Made by a program: the position numbers and the translations under genes. Below, piece after piece: positions 1 to 7,913 of a stretch of 35,522 bases of DNA; position 1 is the first letter of the stretch, and every line of letters starts with the position of its first letter. This DNA is from Candidatus Hydrogenedentota bacterium (GTDB taxonomy: Bacteria > Hydrogenedentota > Hydrogenedentia > Hydrogenedentales > JAGMZX01), in contig JAGMZX010000050.1 of assembly GCA_018005585.1 (NCBI GenBank), positions 1 through 35,522 of the forward strand, read 5' to 3'. The notes under the pieces are model-generated. The model searched no databases. It saw only the letters and a program-made list of their open reading frames with translations, and was not told the origin of the DNA.

Positions 1-1586
1 TAGGTGTCGCCCTCGACCGCCACGCACACGACCGGCAGTTCGTTCGTGACGAGCGCGATCGGGCCGTGCTTCATTTCGCCGGCCGCGTAACCCTCGGCGT
101 GGATATAGCTGATTTCCTTCAGCTTGAGCGCGCCTTCGAGCGCGCTCGGGAAGTTGTAGTTGCGGCCGAGATACAGGGCGCTCTGCGCGTCGCGGTATTT
201 CGGCAGGTTCGCCAGGTCGATGATGTGCTGCTTGTTGTCAATGACCCACTGAATCTTGTCGGGGATCGCGCGCAAATGCGCAATCATCTCTTTCGCCTGC
301 TTCTTGCTCATCACGCCGCGTGACTCAGCCATCCAGATGGTGAACAGGGCAAACGCGGTGCACTGCGACGTGTACGCCTTGGTCGACGCGACGCCGATCT
401 CCGGGCCCGCCTGCTGATATACGACGCCGTGCGATTCGCGCGCCACGCTCGAGCCGACGACGTTCACGACCGACGCCACCTTCGCGCCCAGCCGCTTCGC
501 AATGCGGATCGCTTCCAGCGTGTCCGCCGTCTCGCCCGACTGGGACACGGGGATCATGATCGTGTGTTCGGGCACGATGGGATCGCGGTAGCGGTATTCA
601 GAGGCCAGGTCGAGTTCGACGGGCACCTTGGCAAATTTCTCGATAAGGTATTTGCCGACCATGCCCGCGTGCCACGCCGTGCCGCACGCGACGATCACGA
701 TCTTCTGGCACGCCTTCAACTCCGCGACGCTGATGTTCATGTCGGGGAGCTTCACCTCTTCGGAGCCTTCCTCGACGCGGCCCCGCAGCGTGTTGCGGAT
801 CACGTCCGGCTGCTGGTGGATTTCCTTCAGCATGAAGTGCGGATAACCTTCCTTCTCCGCCGCCGAGTCGTCCCAGTCCACCGTCTTCACTTCGAGTTGC
901 ACGGGGTTGCCATGGATGTCCTCGATCTTGTAGCCGTCGCGGCGAATTTCGCAGACCTGACCGTTGTCGATGTACAGCACCTTGCGCGTGTACTTCATGA
1001 TCGCCGGCACGTCGGACGCAATGTACGCCTCGTCATCGCCGAGTCCCACGATCAGCGGGCTGCCGTGGCGCGCCGCGACCAGCAGGTCCGGGTTGTCCTT
1101 GCAGATCACGCCGATCGCATACGCGCCGGTGACGTCCTGCAGCGCGCGCTTGACCGCCACGAACAGGTCGCCCTTGTAGTACTTGCGGACGAGGTGCGCA
1201 ATGGTCTCGGTGTCGGTCTGGCTGCGGAAATCCACGCCCTCGGCCGTCAGCTGTTCGCGCAATTCCTGGTAGTTCTCGATGATGCCGTTGTGCACCACGG
1301 CGATCTCTTTCTGCATGTCGAAGTGCGGGTGCGAATTGACTTCGCTCGGCACCCCATGCGTCGCCCAGCGCGTGTGGCCGATGCCCAGACGGCCGCGCAA
1401 CGGGTGCTCCTCGAGTTTCTGATCCATGGTCTTGAGCTTGCCCAGCGCCTTGATGCACTCGAGGCCCTTCTCATTCACAACGGCCACGCCCGCCGAGTCG
1501 TATCCCCGGTACTCGAGGCGGTGCAGCCCGGCCATGATCACTTCCGTCGGGCTCTTGTCGCCGATATACCCCACGATTCCGCACAT
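1..1586 (-). CDS. glmS: Glutamine--fructose-6-phosphate aminotransferase (isomerizing), 3' end cut by window edge
   Basis: Makes glucosamine-6-phosphate from fructose-6-phosphate and glutamine in the cytosol, the first committed step toward UDP-GlcNAc, peptidoglycan and LPS. The product begins M-C-G-I-V-G-Y, so Cys2 is the class II glutamine amidotransferase nucleophile exposed after Met removal. The N-terminal half has the expected RLGIGHTRWATHG and HNGIIENY motifs. A SIS sugar-isomerase domain follows (VACGTAWHAG, then PVSQSGETADT), and a second SIS domain begins before the edge (ALYLGRNYNFPSALEGALKLKEISYIHAE, given here only as landmarks GRNY and ALEGALK). About 528 codons are present; the family is near 610, so roughly 80 C-terminal residues are missing. 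The start is supported by AGGAG about 10 nt upstream. It follows the envelope operon on the same strand but has its own predicted promoter. Confidence 0.97.
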   Translation of the reverse strand, partial: MCGIVGYIGDKSPTEVIMAGLHRLEYRGYDSAGVAVVNEKGLECIKALGKLKTMDQKLEEHPLRGRLGIGHTRWATHGVPSEVNSHPHFDMQKEIAVVHNGIIENYQELREQLTAEGVDFRSQTDTETIAHLVRKYYKGDLFVAVKRALQDVTGAYAIGVICKDNPDLLVAARHGSPLIVGLGDDEAYIASDVPAIMKYTRKVLYIDNGQVCEIRRDGYKIEDIHGNPVQLEVKTVDWDDSAAEKEGYPHFMLKEIHQQPDVIRNTLRGRVEEGSEEVKLPDMNISVAELKACQKIVIVACGTAWHAGMVGKYLIEKFAKVPVELDLASEYRYRDPIVPEHTIMIPVSQSGETADTLEAIRIAKRLGAKVASVVNVVGSSVARESHGVVYQQAGPEIGVASTKAYTSQCTAFALFTIWMAESRGVMSKKQAKEMIAHLRAIPDKIQWVIDNKQHIIDLANLPKYRDAQSALYLGRNYNFPSALEGALKLKEISYIHAEGYAAGEMKHGPIALVTNELPVVCVAVEGDT

Positions 1587-1912
1587 GATCCTTTTACTCC
1601 TTTTCCTGTTGGTTCGCGAAGGCCGGCCCGGACTGCGCGGGTATGCACATCGCCCTTCGCCAACTACACGTAACCCCGGTCCGCAAGGGAAATCGCGGTC
1701 CCGGACGCTGCGCCCTCAGTCAGGGGGACCGCACGGCGCCTGCTGTGTCCGGCAGGACCTTCGCTCCAGGGTAGCCCGCTCGAGGAACCGCATGACAGAC
1801 GCCCTCAGCGGCGTCTCCTGGCGAGAAAAGACCGCGCCCGAATGGTAACGGCCCGCGGCATGCCTCGGTCTCTTGGTTGAACGAGACTCCACGCCCTCGC
1901 TGCTGCAGCCGG
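1587..1912 (-). other. Long glmS 5' leader (about 320 nt)
   Basis: No convincing gene is present between the predicted glmS promoter and its start codon. Read on the minus strand it contains a short GTCTC/GAGAC stem near 1866-1890 and a 7-bp hairpin AGACGCC-GCTGAG-GGCGTCT at about 1799-1818. No glmS ribozyme core was recognised. No U-run follows the hairpins, so a simple terminator-type attenuator is not evident. The remaining 1943-2015 stretch, up to the stop of the upstream gene, shows nothing further. Confidence 0.35.
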
Positions 1913-1942
1913 ATTATAGCCTTTTCACGCAACGACAGACAA
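1913..1942 (-). promoter_or_regulatory. Predicted sigma70-type promoter for glmS
   Basis: On the minus strand TTGTCT (1942-1937) is followed after 18 bp by a perfect TATAAT (1918-1913). Transcription would start near 1906, giving a leader of about 320 nt before the glmS ATG at 1586. The -35 box matches 4 of 6 positions. Confidence 0.5.
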
Positions 1943-2015
1943 CTTTCGGAGAAAATCGAGTTTCTACACGGGAATACCGGGTTGGCGCGCCCCCGAGCTT
2001 GGTTACCTCCCGGCG

Positions 2016-3449
2016 TTACTGCGACACCTCGTCGCGGACCGCGCCGAGGTCAGAAACCTTGAGCCCCTGCTCCGGAACCGGCGCCAGGCCGCTTTCGCCG
2101 GGAGACGCAGCGGTTACGTGGGCCTCTATGCGGCGGGGAACGGCGCTGGGTTTTCCCGTCGCGTCGCAGAGAAGGCGAACAACGACTTCCCCCTTTCGGG
2201 CAAGCGCGTCTTCCAGGTCGACGCTGCATGTACTCAGGCCCTGTTCATCACGGGCAACGCCCGCCTGACGCCCGACGGAGGTAGGCGCCAGCCGGGGCGA
2301 TTCCCAGCCGGCCGGCAGCGTGACCGTCAGAATGGCGTGTTCGAGCGGCAGGTTCTCCGCCCGCCGGCATGAAACCAGGATGACCGTAAGGCCAGAAGTA
2401 TCAAAGTGGTACGATGAACAGCGCGCTTCCGCCGTAGCCACGCCCGTGCGCGCTCTCTCGGACACCGATGTACTCTGCGCCGAAGTGCGCGCCGCTTCGC
2501 TGACCTGCCTCTCCGGTGTCACCGCGGATACCCCGGCTGCGCTGTCAGACCCGGTGGCAAGCGCATTGTGTCCCTGTTCCGAGAAGCAGGCAAGATGCTG
2601 GCCGCTTGCCCCAATTCCCGCCACGCCATGAGCCGCCTCAGCCGCGGCGCCGCTGTCCGCGCTGGCAACGGCGTATTCGGCGCCCCAGCGGGAGTCTGCG
2701 CAGACCCCTTCCACTCCCGCTCGCCACGCGAGCGGGCGCACGCTGGACGAAGTGGACCGAGCCGACGATACAAATGTCGAGGACAGGGACGCTACCCCCG
2801 CGCCGCTTCCGGTTCGCCGGACCCCCGCTCGCTGAACCTGCCTCCCCGGCTCGCTGACTGTTGCGTGGAGGTCCGCCGCCTGGGCCGCCGCCGTACCGCG
2901 CACCCGCGCCGCTGCGCCCTGCACTTTTCCGCCGGAAGATGAATGCGTAACAGAAGGTGCGGACCCGCCAATACGCTCGTGTACGGCAACGGGAATGGTT
3001 TCCGTGCCTGTCATGCGCGTGGAAGCGGACGCCTGTGCGGCGGTCCCACAGGCCGCCTGTAACGGGGCTGCCGCCGCGGCCATCCCTTCCAAGGTCTGCG
3101 GAGCTTCCGCCTGCTCAGGTCGCAGCCGGCCATCGGTGGTCTGCGGAGCGACCCGCCCCGCGAGCGAAGCGAGGCCATGCGGCTCGCCCATGGCTTGCGG
3201 CGCCGCGTCAGAGGGCGTCACCGCCGCCCTGTCCGCCGCACGAACCCGCTCCGGCTGACCGGCCTCGATGCTGACCTGGACCGAACCAATGTATGATGCG
3301 GTCCCCGCATCGCCTCTTTGCATGAACGCAAAGGAAACGAAAGCAGCGGTCATCATGCGCGGGAGCGCGCCCCTTGTTGCAGGGCGCGCCCCGTTCCCAC
3401 GGATGAGCGAATGAACGCGGTGCCCTTTCCCGCAGGGGAAGAACGGCAT
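2016..3449 (-). CDS. Unknown exported protein with Ala/Ser/Thr/Gly-rich middle and C-terminal beta-rich domain
   Basis: Not recognised. About 477 residues if translation starts at 3449, 9 nt after the stop of the upstream lipoprotein gene, where an AAGGA lies about 13 nt before the ATG. Another start at 3356 (MMTAAFVSFAFM) would place a short hydrophobic segment at the N-terminus. Residues of about 70-340 are low complexity, dominated by Ala, Ser, Thr, Gly and Arg with hardly any Lys. From about 345 to 455 the sequence becomes ordered and strand-rich (LTVILVSC, ILTVTLPAGWESP, EVVVRLLCDATG), resembling bacterial Ig-like or DUF11-like beta-sandwich repeats; that resemblance is inference. It is last in the four-gene operon and probably acts in the envelope with its neighbours. 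Confidence 0.6.
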   Translation of the reverse strand: MPFFPCGKGHRVHSLIRGNGARPATRGALPRMMTAAFVSFAFMQRGDAGTASYIGSVQVSIEAGQPERVRAADRAAVTPSDAAPQAMGEPHGLASLAGRVAPQTTDGRLRPEQAEAPQTLEGMAAAAAPLQAACGTAAQASASTRMTGTETIPVAVHERIGGSAPSVTHSSSGGKVQGAAARVRGTAAAQAADLHATVSEPGRQVQRAGVRRTGSGAGVASLSSTFVSSARSTSSSVRPLAWRAGVEGVCADSRWGAEYAVASADSGAAAEAAHGVAGIGASGQHLACFSEQGHNALATGSDSAAGVSAVTPERQVSEAARTSAQSTSVSERARTGVATAEARCSSYHFDTSGLTVILVSCRRAENLPLEHAILTVTLPAGWESPRLAPTSVGRQAGVARDEQGLSTCSVDLEDALARKGEVVVRLLCDATGKPSAVPRRIEAHVTAASPGESGLAPVPEQGLKVSDLGAVRDEVSQ

Positions 3450-3458
3450 AATGGGCGC

Positions 3459-4394
3459 CTATTCCTTGACCTCGATCGAGTACGGCAGCCGTTCCGCGGC
3501 CCCCGGGCCATAGCCGTACCAGTACGAATTGTTCATGAAGCTGAAAGTCGGCTGCGGCACGGTCACCGGCGCCAGGCGCGCCTCCGCCTCGGCCTTCCGG
3601 ATCGCCCAATCGAGCTTGGCACTGTCACGCTGGATCTCGTAATCGAGCATGGCGTTCTTCTCGCGCATGGCGAAATCAAGGTCCGCCTCCCGCACGCGAT
3701 GCTCAAAAGCCAGGCGAACTTCCAGCCCTTCCATTTCCCGCTCGAAATCTATCTGGTCGTTCTGCAATTGATAGACGCGTTCCATCCGGCGAAGCAGTTC
3801 CTGCCGCGGGATGCGGATCAACACCTTCGCCTTCCACAGTTCCTCGTACTTCATCATGTTGAGCACGGGCTCCGGCTGCTGGCCCCATTCGCGTGTCACC
3901 CAGGCATCGGCAATCGTGGCCAAGGCCAGAACCGAGTCGCGCAGCAACTGCGCGTTGGAATCATCCCGCCATTCCCCTTCCGATTCCCGTTCCCAGTCGT
4001 GCGTGGCGCCCCGGCCGCGGCGAATCAGGTTAGGCCACTCCGCTTCGGTCTCGGTGCTCGAACTCGAGGTAAACTGGTCGCTGCCCACGAATTCTATGGC
4101 CAGCGCATCCGCCACGCGCCGCACCGCATCCAGATACGCCTGCTGTACGGCCTCGTATTCGCTCGGCGCCTGTTCTTGCGAGATGCCGATAAAATAGAAA
4201 TACTCCTCGTGGCTCAGCGCCGGGTCTCCGGCAATATCGCCGGTGGCCCAGGAAGGCACGTGCGGCCCCGGGACTTGGTCACCCAAGGCTTGCTCACTTA
4301 CCTCGCCAAAATCAATGCGCCGCGTGGTTTCGCATCCCGCGAACACCATTGCGAAGAGAGTTAGAGCTAATAAAATCATTTTCCCCTGTTGCAT
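3459..4394 (-). CDS. LPP20/FlgO-like lipoprotein
   Basis: A predicted lipoprotein of 311 residues. The signal peptide MQQGKMILLALTLFAMVFAGC ends in a lipobox-like F-A-G-C with lipidated Cys21. Residues of about 60-130 (EEYFYFIGIS, then a helix with AYLDAVRRVADALAIEF) resemble LPP20/FlgO-type envelope lipoproteins, in which a short repeat-like domain is followed by helices; this is a family-level guess. Residues of about 200-285 form a long charged helix rich in E, R, D and L (probable coiled coil). The C-terminus is aromatic (MNNSYWYGYGPG). The start is fixed by AAAGGAG 8 nt upstream. It is third in the operon, 101 nt downstream of another lipoprotein gene, so both may sit in one envelope complex. 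Function unknown. Confidence 0.75.
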   Translation of the reverse strand: MQQGKMILLALTLFAMVFAGCETTRRIDFGEVSEQALGDQVPGPHVPSWATGDIAGDPALSHEEYFYFIGISQEQAPSEYEAVQQAYLDAVRRVADALAIEFVGSDQFTSSSSTETEAEWPNLIRRGRGATHDWERESEGEWRDDSNAQLLRDSVLALATIADAWVTREWGQQPEPVLNMMKYEELWKAKVLIRIPRQELLRRMERVYQLQNDQIDFEREMEGLEVRLAFEHRVREADLDFAMREKNAMLDYEIQRDSAKLDWAIRKAEAEARLAPVTVPQPTFSFMNNSYWYGYGPGAAERLPYSIEVKE

Positions 4395-4495
4395 AGCTTC
4401 CGCTCCTTTCTGTGTTGCGCCCCGGATTCCCGGGAAGGTTGTACGATTATTCTCCTGGCCCGACCCGCCCCAATGCGGCCTCCCCAGCCGCAGAT

Positions 4496-5839
4496 CTAAC
4501 GGTTCCGGGACCTCGCGCGGTCCATCTCACGCGCGTACGTGCCGTGGATAGTCGCGTAATCGTTCGTGCCGAGCATATTCCCCAACCGCGTGACCGCAAG
4601 GATGCGCCCGCGCTTCCTGGCCTCCTGGATTGGGTCGTAGGCCCCTCCTTCAGCGCCCGCTATCTGGGATACGAACGTCTCACGGGGCGTGGACCGGCCA
4701 TCCGGCGGGTACAGTTTTTGCGTCGGCGCGCCGCTTGCATCCTGAAGCCATACTTCGATATCGCGCGGGGATTCCAGGTCGGGCCCAAAGGCCCAAATCT
4801 GTCCGGAACCCGTGCGCAGATAGGTTCGCACATGCCCATTGCCCGCGCGTATGTTTTCCGACCGGACACTCAGGTGCGTCACCGTGCGCACCTCCGTATT
4901 CGCGCGCACACCGCCCGTGTCAGCACGCGGCACCCCGGTCGTAAAAGGTATGAACTGCACGACCGTAAGCTGTCCCGAAGGCCAGTAAGACGGCAAGCCC
5001 TCGCGCAGCCTCGCTTCCTGAGGATTCTCCGGCGCTTCGTTCGGATCGTACGTGACGATGGTGACGACCTTGTCTTGACGAATCCAATCGAGGTAATCGT
5101 CCTCGATGATGAACGGCAAGGCCCCGGCGGTCGCAAACGTGGTGCGTTCAAAGGTTTCGACCCAGCCATTGATCACCCGAGGATAGGGGTCGTTCGGATT
5201 GTTCACCATGAGTTCCAGCGCCACGACGCGCGACTTCAAGAGATTCAACTCTGCGCGCCACGCCTCAATCTGATCAACCAGGCTGTCCACAAGTTCCTGC
5301 GGAAGCAGGCGGTCCCTGGCGATATCGTCCAGACGAAGCCGCTCTTCGTCGCGCGCGGCGATCAGACTCTGCCGGGCTTCCGGCGTCAGCAATTGCGCGG
5401 CAGCCGTGGTGTTCTCGCGCAAGCGGCGGTCCGCGTCGTCAATGGCTTCGTACAGGCGCTCCAGCTTGGCGCGCAAGAGCGCAAGTCTGCGATACTCGTA
5501 GTTCTCCGGGAGCTTGACCTGCACCCGGTATGCGGCGTTCGCCTCGAGGTCGACCCGGGTCTTGACATGCTCCGCCGGATTCTCCCACGCAATGACGGCC
5601 GTAATCGGCGACCCCTGAAGCCGGGTGAAGTCTATCGTCTTGTCCCCGCTCCGCGTCGTCTTTATTCGGTATTTCTGGAACGCTATCGTGGGCGGATTCA
5701 ACCTCCCCGTTTCGTCAGGGAGAACCATGGGGTCCGCCATGCGCAATTGAATGTATTCTCGCGGCGCGCAACAGCCGTTTGTCAAGAACAAAGCGGCCAG
5801 TAACAACGCACAGACAGGCTTGAGTATCCCGTACGCCAT
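4496..5839 (-). CDS. Lipoprotein with central coiled coil, function unknown
   Basis: Not recognised. The start at 5839 is chosen because GGGAGGA sits about 7 nt upstream and the product then begins with a signal peptide (MAYGILKPVCALLLAALFL) ending T-N-G-C-C, a slightly unusual lipobox with Cys23. An open frame runs further upstream but encodes only Arg-rich sequence. The mature protein is about 425 residues. A beta-rich N-terminal segment is followed by a charged helical region at about 108-205 with heptad-like Leu spacing, then a globular region of about 210-400 (INGWVETFERTTFATAG, LDWIRQDKVVTIVTYD). It is second in the operon, between a secreted protein and an LPP20-like lipoprotein. Likely periplasmic and outer-membrane anchored. 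Confidence 0.75.
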   Translation of the reverse strand: MAYGILKPVCALLLAALFLTNGCCAPREYIQLRMADPMVLPDETGRLNPPTIAFQKYRIKTTRSGDKTIDFTRLQGSPITAVIAWENPAEHVKTRVDLEANAAYRVQVKLPENYEYRRLALLRAKLERLYEAIDDADRRLRENTTAAAQLLTPEARQSLIAARDEERLRLDDIARDRLLPQELVDSLVDQIEAWRAELNLLKSRVVALELMVNNPNDPYPRVINGWVETFERTTFATAGALPFIIEDDYLDWIRQDKVVTIVTYDPNEAPENPQEARLREGLPSYWPSGQLTVVQFIPFTTGVPRADTGGVRANTEVRTVTHLSVRSENIRAGNGHVRTYLRTGSGQIWAFGPDLESPRDIEVWLQDASGAPTQKLYPPDGRSTPRETFVSQIAGAEGGAYDPIQEARKRGRILAVTRLGNMLGTNDYATIHGTYAREMDRARSRNR

Positions 5840-5978
5840 GGATTTGGTCCTCCCTCGCTGTTTCCTCGTATAACCACCGCGCGGCGCCGCACCCTGCGGC
5901 ATCGCCGCCATTGCCTTCCGTCCGCGGCCCCAGCGCCGCCTCGCCCTGTAACCAGGACGCGCAACGCAAGGGCGCCGT

Positions 5979-6626
5979 CTATTTCGGCGTTTGGGCGTCT
6001 TTCGCCGCAACACCCTGCACGTCTTGACCCGCCGCCGGTTGCCCCGGAGCACCGCGCGTTCTCCGGCTCTGAGGCGGCTTGAGCGTTCTCAGTTCCGGTT
6101 CAGTTACCAGCTCGCGCCAGTCCTCGAATATCATGCGGCGGAGTTGCGGCCCCGAAGCCGCCTCGACAACTCGCAGGAAGAAACGTAACGCCCACAGAAG
6201 CCCCTCATCGTTCTTTGCCTGAATCACCACCCCGCGCAAGCCGACCTGAACACGCCAGGCCGTCGGCGCGCCAAACGATGGACACTCCTTGTCGAAAGGA
6301 CTGTGTTTTGGCCGCCACACCACCTTGAGCATCGCGTTTCCATGATAGAGGCTGGTCTCGATGACCCGTTCTTCCGGAATCTGTGCGTGCCGGGCCAGGG
6401 CAAGGGCGTATTCACGCACAACGCCATCCATTTCCGGGTCTTGCGCCTTGTAGTAGATGTAGGAGTTGCCCCTCGTGCTGAACGTGCAGAAGTCGCGCCC
6501 CAGATTGTGGTAAGTGGGTAGAGACGTTACCGCCTCTTTCCATGGTTGCGGACTATCGCTGTTCCATTCGCCCCACGACGCGCCCGCGGCCAATAAAATG
6601 AGAAGTCCCGTCACACTCTTCCGCAT
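5979..6626 (-). CDS. Secreted protein of unknown function, first gene of envelope operon
   Basis: Not recognised. 215 residues. A short signal peptide (MRKSVTGLLILLAAGASWGEW) predicts export with cleavage after Ala-Ser-Trp-Gly or nearby. The mature part has a compact alpha/beta look up to about residue 180 (NSYIYYKAQDPEMDG, AMLKVVWRPKHSPF, WRVQVGLRGVVIQAK). It then has a low-complexity, Pro/Arg/Gln-rich tail. There are two Cys in the mature region, so a disulphide is possible. The ATG at 6626 is preceded by GAAGGGG 7-8 nt upstream. It is the first gene behind the promoter at 6737-6765 and lies 139 nt upstream of the first lipoprotein gene. Confidence 0.7.
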   Translation of the reverse strand: MRKSVTGLLILLAAGASWGEWNSDSPQPWKEAVTSLPTYHNLGRDFCTFSTRGNSYIYYKAQDPEMDGVVREYALALARHAQIPEERVIETSLYHGNAMLKVVWRPKHSPFDKECPSFGAPTAWRVQVGLRGVVIQAKNDEGLLWALRFFLRVVEAASGPQLRRMIFEDWRELVTEPELRTLKPPQSRRTRGAPGQPAAGQDVQGVAAKDAQTPK

Positions 6627-6676
6627 GCCATACCCCTTCTTCGCAATTGCGCCCCTTCAGACCTCCCGGTCTAACG

Positions 6677-6732
6677 CGCACTTCCCATCGCAATACTCGT
6701 ATACAGTTTCCCCTTACTAAACGGGAAGTGCG
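6677..6732. repeat. 10-bp inverted repeat in the 5' leader of the envelope operon
   Basis: CGCACTTCCC (6677-6686) and GGGAAGTGCG (6723-6732) are perfect inverted copies 36 nt apart. The predicted transcription start (about 6730) lies at the outer arm, so the mRNA would begin with a 5' stem, which could stabilise or attenuate it. The loop holds a further short TTCCC/GGGAA pairing. Confidence 0.5.
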
Positions 6733-6736
6733 TGAC

Positions 6737-6765
6737 ACTATGACATACGCCGGGCTGTATGTCAA
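6737..6765 (-). promoter_or_regulatory. Predicted promoter of the four-gene envelope operon
   Basis: On the minus strand a perfect TTGACA (6765-6760) is followed after 17 bp by CATAGT (6742-6737, 4 of 6). The -35 box overlaps the stop codon of the upstream ADP-ribosylglycohydrolase gene, so the envelope operon appears to have its own promoter. Confidence 0.5.
6741..6764. promoter_or_regulatory. Perfect dyad operator candidate
   Basis: TGACATAC, 8 bp, GTATGTCA: two perfect 8-bp inverted arms that fill the space between, and overlap, the -35 and -10 boxes of the predicted promoter. The spacing and place fit a dimeric repressor site. The same hairpin could also help end transcription of the upstream gene, but no U-run follows. 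Confidence 0.5.
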
Positions 6766-7742
6766 CCTCCTTCTGAAATATCCGTAGCCGGCCTGGCGTC
6801 CTTACAGGAAAGGCCCGGATTCTGTGCCAGGCGGCACAACTGCGCACCCAGCGCCGCGATGGCCTCGCCCTCGTGCAACCGGGTGCGCCAAGGCGCCGGA
6901 ATTCCGTTTTCTCCGTAGAATACCCCGGCGATCTGGCCGTAAATTGCGGCGGTTGTATCCGCGTCGTCGCCAAGGTTCGCCGCCATCAGGCACCCTTCGC
7001 GGAAATCCGCGCTGTTGTGAAAAGCCCACAACGCCGCCTCGAGGGTCTGCGCCACATAGCCCGTGCCACGGATCTCGGGCGGCTGCTTTTCCTTGAACGA
7101 GCCCCGCGTCACGGCATCGATCTCCGGGCATAACCGGTGCTCCTGCCAGTACCCGGGCGCCGGGGCATACCGGTCCGACAGCAGCGCGTCTTTGCTGGCG
7201 CCGCTCGCGGCGCCGGCGATCAGGCCGCCGAAATAGCGGCACGCGTCCACCGCGATTACGGAGCCATGCGTCGTACGCGAACTGTCGCCGGACAGCTCAA
7301 TGGCCTCGGCCGGCGCGTGCGCGAACGCCAGCGGCACGGGCGCGAGGCGCATGAGCGAGCCGTTGCCGGACGCGCGCACGCTCGTGGAACCGCTGTACGG
7401 CGCGCCGGTTTCTTCATACCGGCGCAGCGCCATACTGGTCGTCATACCGATGTCAAAGCATCGGCCCGTGCTGCTCAGGTACCCGTCCCGATACCAGCGC
7501 ACATATCGCCGCATCTGGTCCGCCGGGTCAAAGGCGCGGCATTCGACAAGGCTTTCCGCCAGGCACAGCGCCATCGACGTGTCGTCGGTCCATTGGCCGG
7601 GCGCCAATTGGAACGGCCCGCCGCCGGTCATGTCCTCGATCGGCGCAAACGTGCCCGGACGCATGAATTCGAGGGCGGTCCCCACGGCGTCCCCCACGGC
7701 CAGCCCCAACAAACAACCGCGATATCGTTCCGTGCGCTCCAT
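6762..7742 (-). CDS. ADP-ribosylglycohydrolase family protein (DraG/ARH3-like)
   Basis: Predicted to hydrolyse ADP-ribose from modified proteins, nucleic acids or O-acetyl-ADP-ribose with two Mg ions. The 326-residue length is typical. The metal-binding signatures are present in order: GLAVGDAVG near the N-terminus, WTDDTSMAL at about 51-59, and [18 protein letters not shown] near 256-273. [10 protein letters not shown] and [19 protein letters not shown] are also typical of the family. The start at 7742 has AAAGGGG 8 nt upstream. It diverges from the DUF488/dual-OB operon across 163 bp holding a dyad. Many relatives are housekeeping enzymes, some oppose ADP-ribosylating toxins; the context leaves the substrate open. 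Confidence 0.92.
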   Translation of the reverse strand: MERTERYRGCLLGLAVGDAVGTALEFMRPGTFAPIEDMTGGGPFQLAPGQWTDDTSMALCLAESLVECRAFDPADQMRRYVRWYRDGYLSSTGRCFDIGMTTSMALRRYEETGAPYSGSTSVRASGNGSLMRLAPVPLAFAHAPAEAIELSGDSSRTTHGSVIAVDACRYFGGLIAGAASGASKDALLSDRYAPAPGYWQEHRLCPEIDAVTRGSFKEKQPPEIRGTGYVAQTLEAALWAFHNSADFREGCLMAANLGDDADTTAAIYGQIAGVFYGENGIPAPWRTRLHEGEAIAALGAQLCRLAQNPGLSCKDARPATDISEGG

Positions 7743-7800
7743 GCGTCATGCCCCTTTCTCGCGGAATCCCGGGAACCACGGCGTTCCATCCCGGCACCCT

Positions 7801-7826
7801 TGTATTTTCGCTCGTGACGAAATACA
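7801..7826. promoter_or_regulatory. Dyad between divergent ADP-ribosylglycohydrolase and DUF488 genes
   Basis: TGTATTTTCG, 7 bp, CGAAATACA form inverted arms matching except for one extra T in the left arm. A weak plus-strand promoter (TTGTAT at 7800-7805 region, 17 bp, TACACT) overlaps it, so it is a plausible operator or part of a divergent promoter. Confidence 0.35.
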
Positions 7827-7877
7827 CTGACCATTGAATTCTGCCAAGAGGATACTCTGTCTCGCGGTGGGAGGGAA

Positions 7878-7913
7878 ATGCGTTACATGGGCTTGATGCA
7901 ACGTTATGGATGA
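7878..7913 (+). CDS. Possible 11-residue leader peptide overlapping the DUF488 start
   Basis: A GGGAGGG followed closely by ATG opens an 11-codon frame (MRYMGLMQRYG) whose stop TGA lies 8 nt inside the DUF488 gene, whose own ATG at 7906 lacks a clear ribosome site. Termination at this stop could load ribosomes on the overlapping ATG. This is an inference from layout alone. Confidence 0.25.
   Translation: MRYMGLMQRYG

Noticed and set aside
429-1673. A 414-codon plus-strand frame over glmS
   Set aside because: Antisense shadow of a well-defined gene.
1587-1912. A glmS ribozyme in the glmS leader
   Set aside because: The conserved ribozyme core was not seen and the leader is not from a Firmicute-like genome.
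1720-1932. A 70-codon minus-strand frame in the glmS leader
   Set aside because: Its start lies upstream of the predicted -10 and no ribosome site or hydrophobic or domain-like content supports it.
4412-5803. A 463-codon plus-strand frame over the lipoprotein gene
   Set aside because: The minus-strand frame has the ribosome site, signal peptide and operon position; the plus product is Arg/His-rich noise.
5840-6052. N-terminal extension of the 447-residue lipoprotein
   Set aside because: The extension is Arg-rich, overlaps the upstream gene, and destroys the signal peptide; the internal ATG at 5839 has a good ribosome site.
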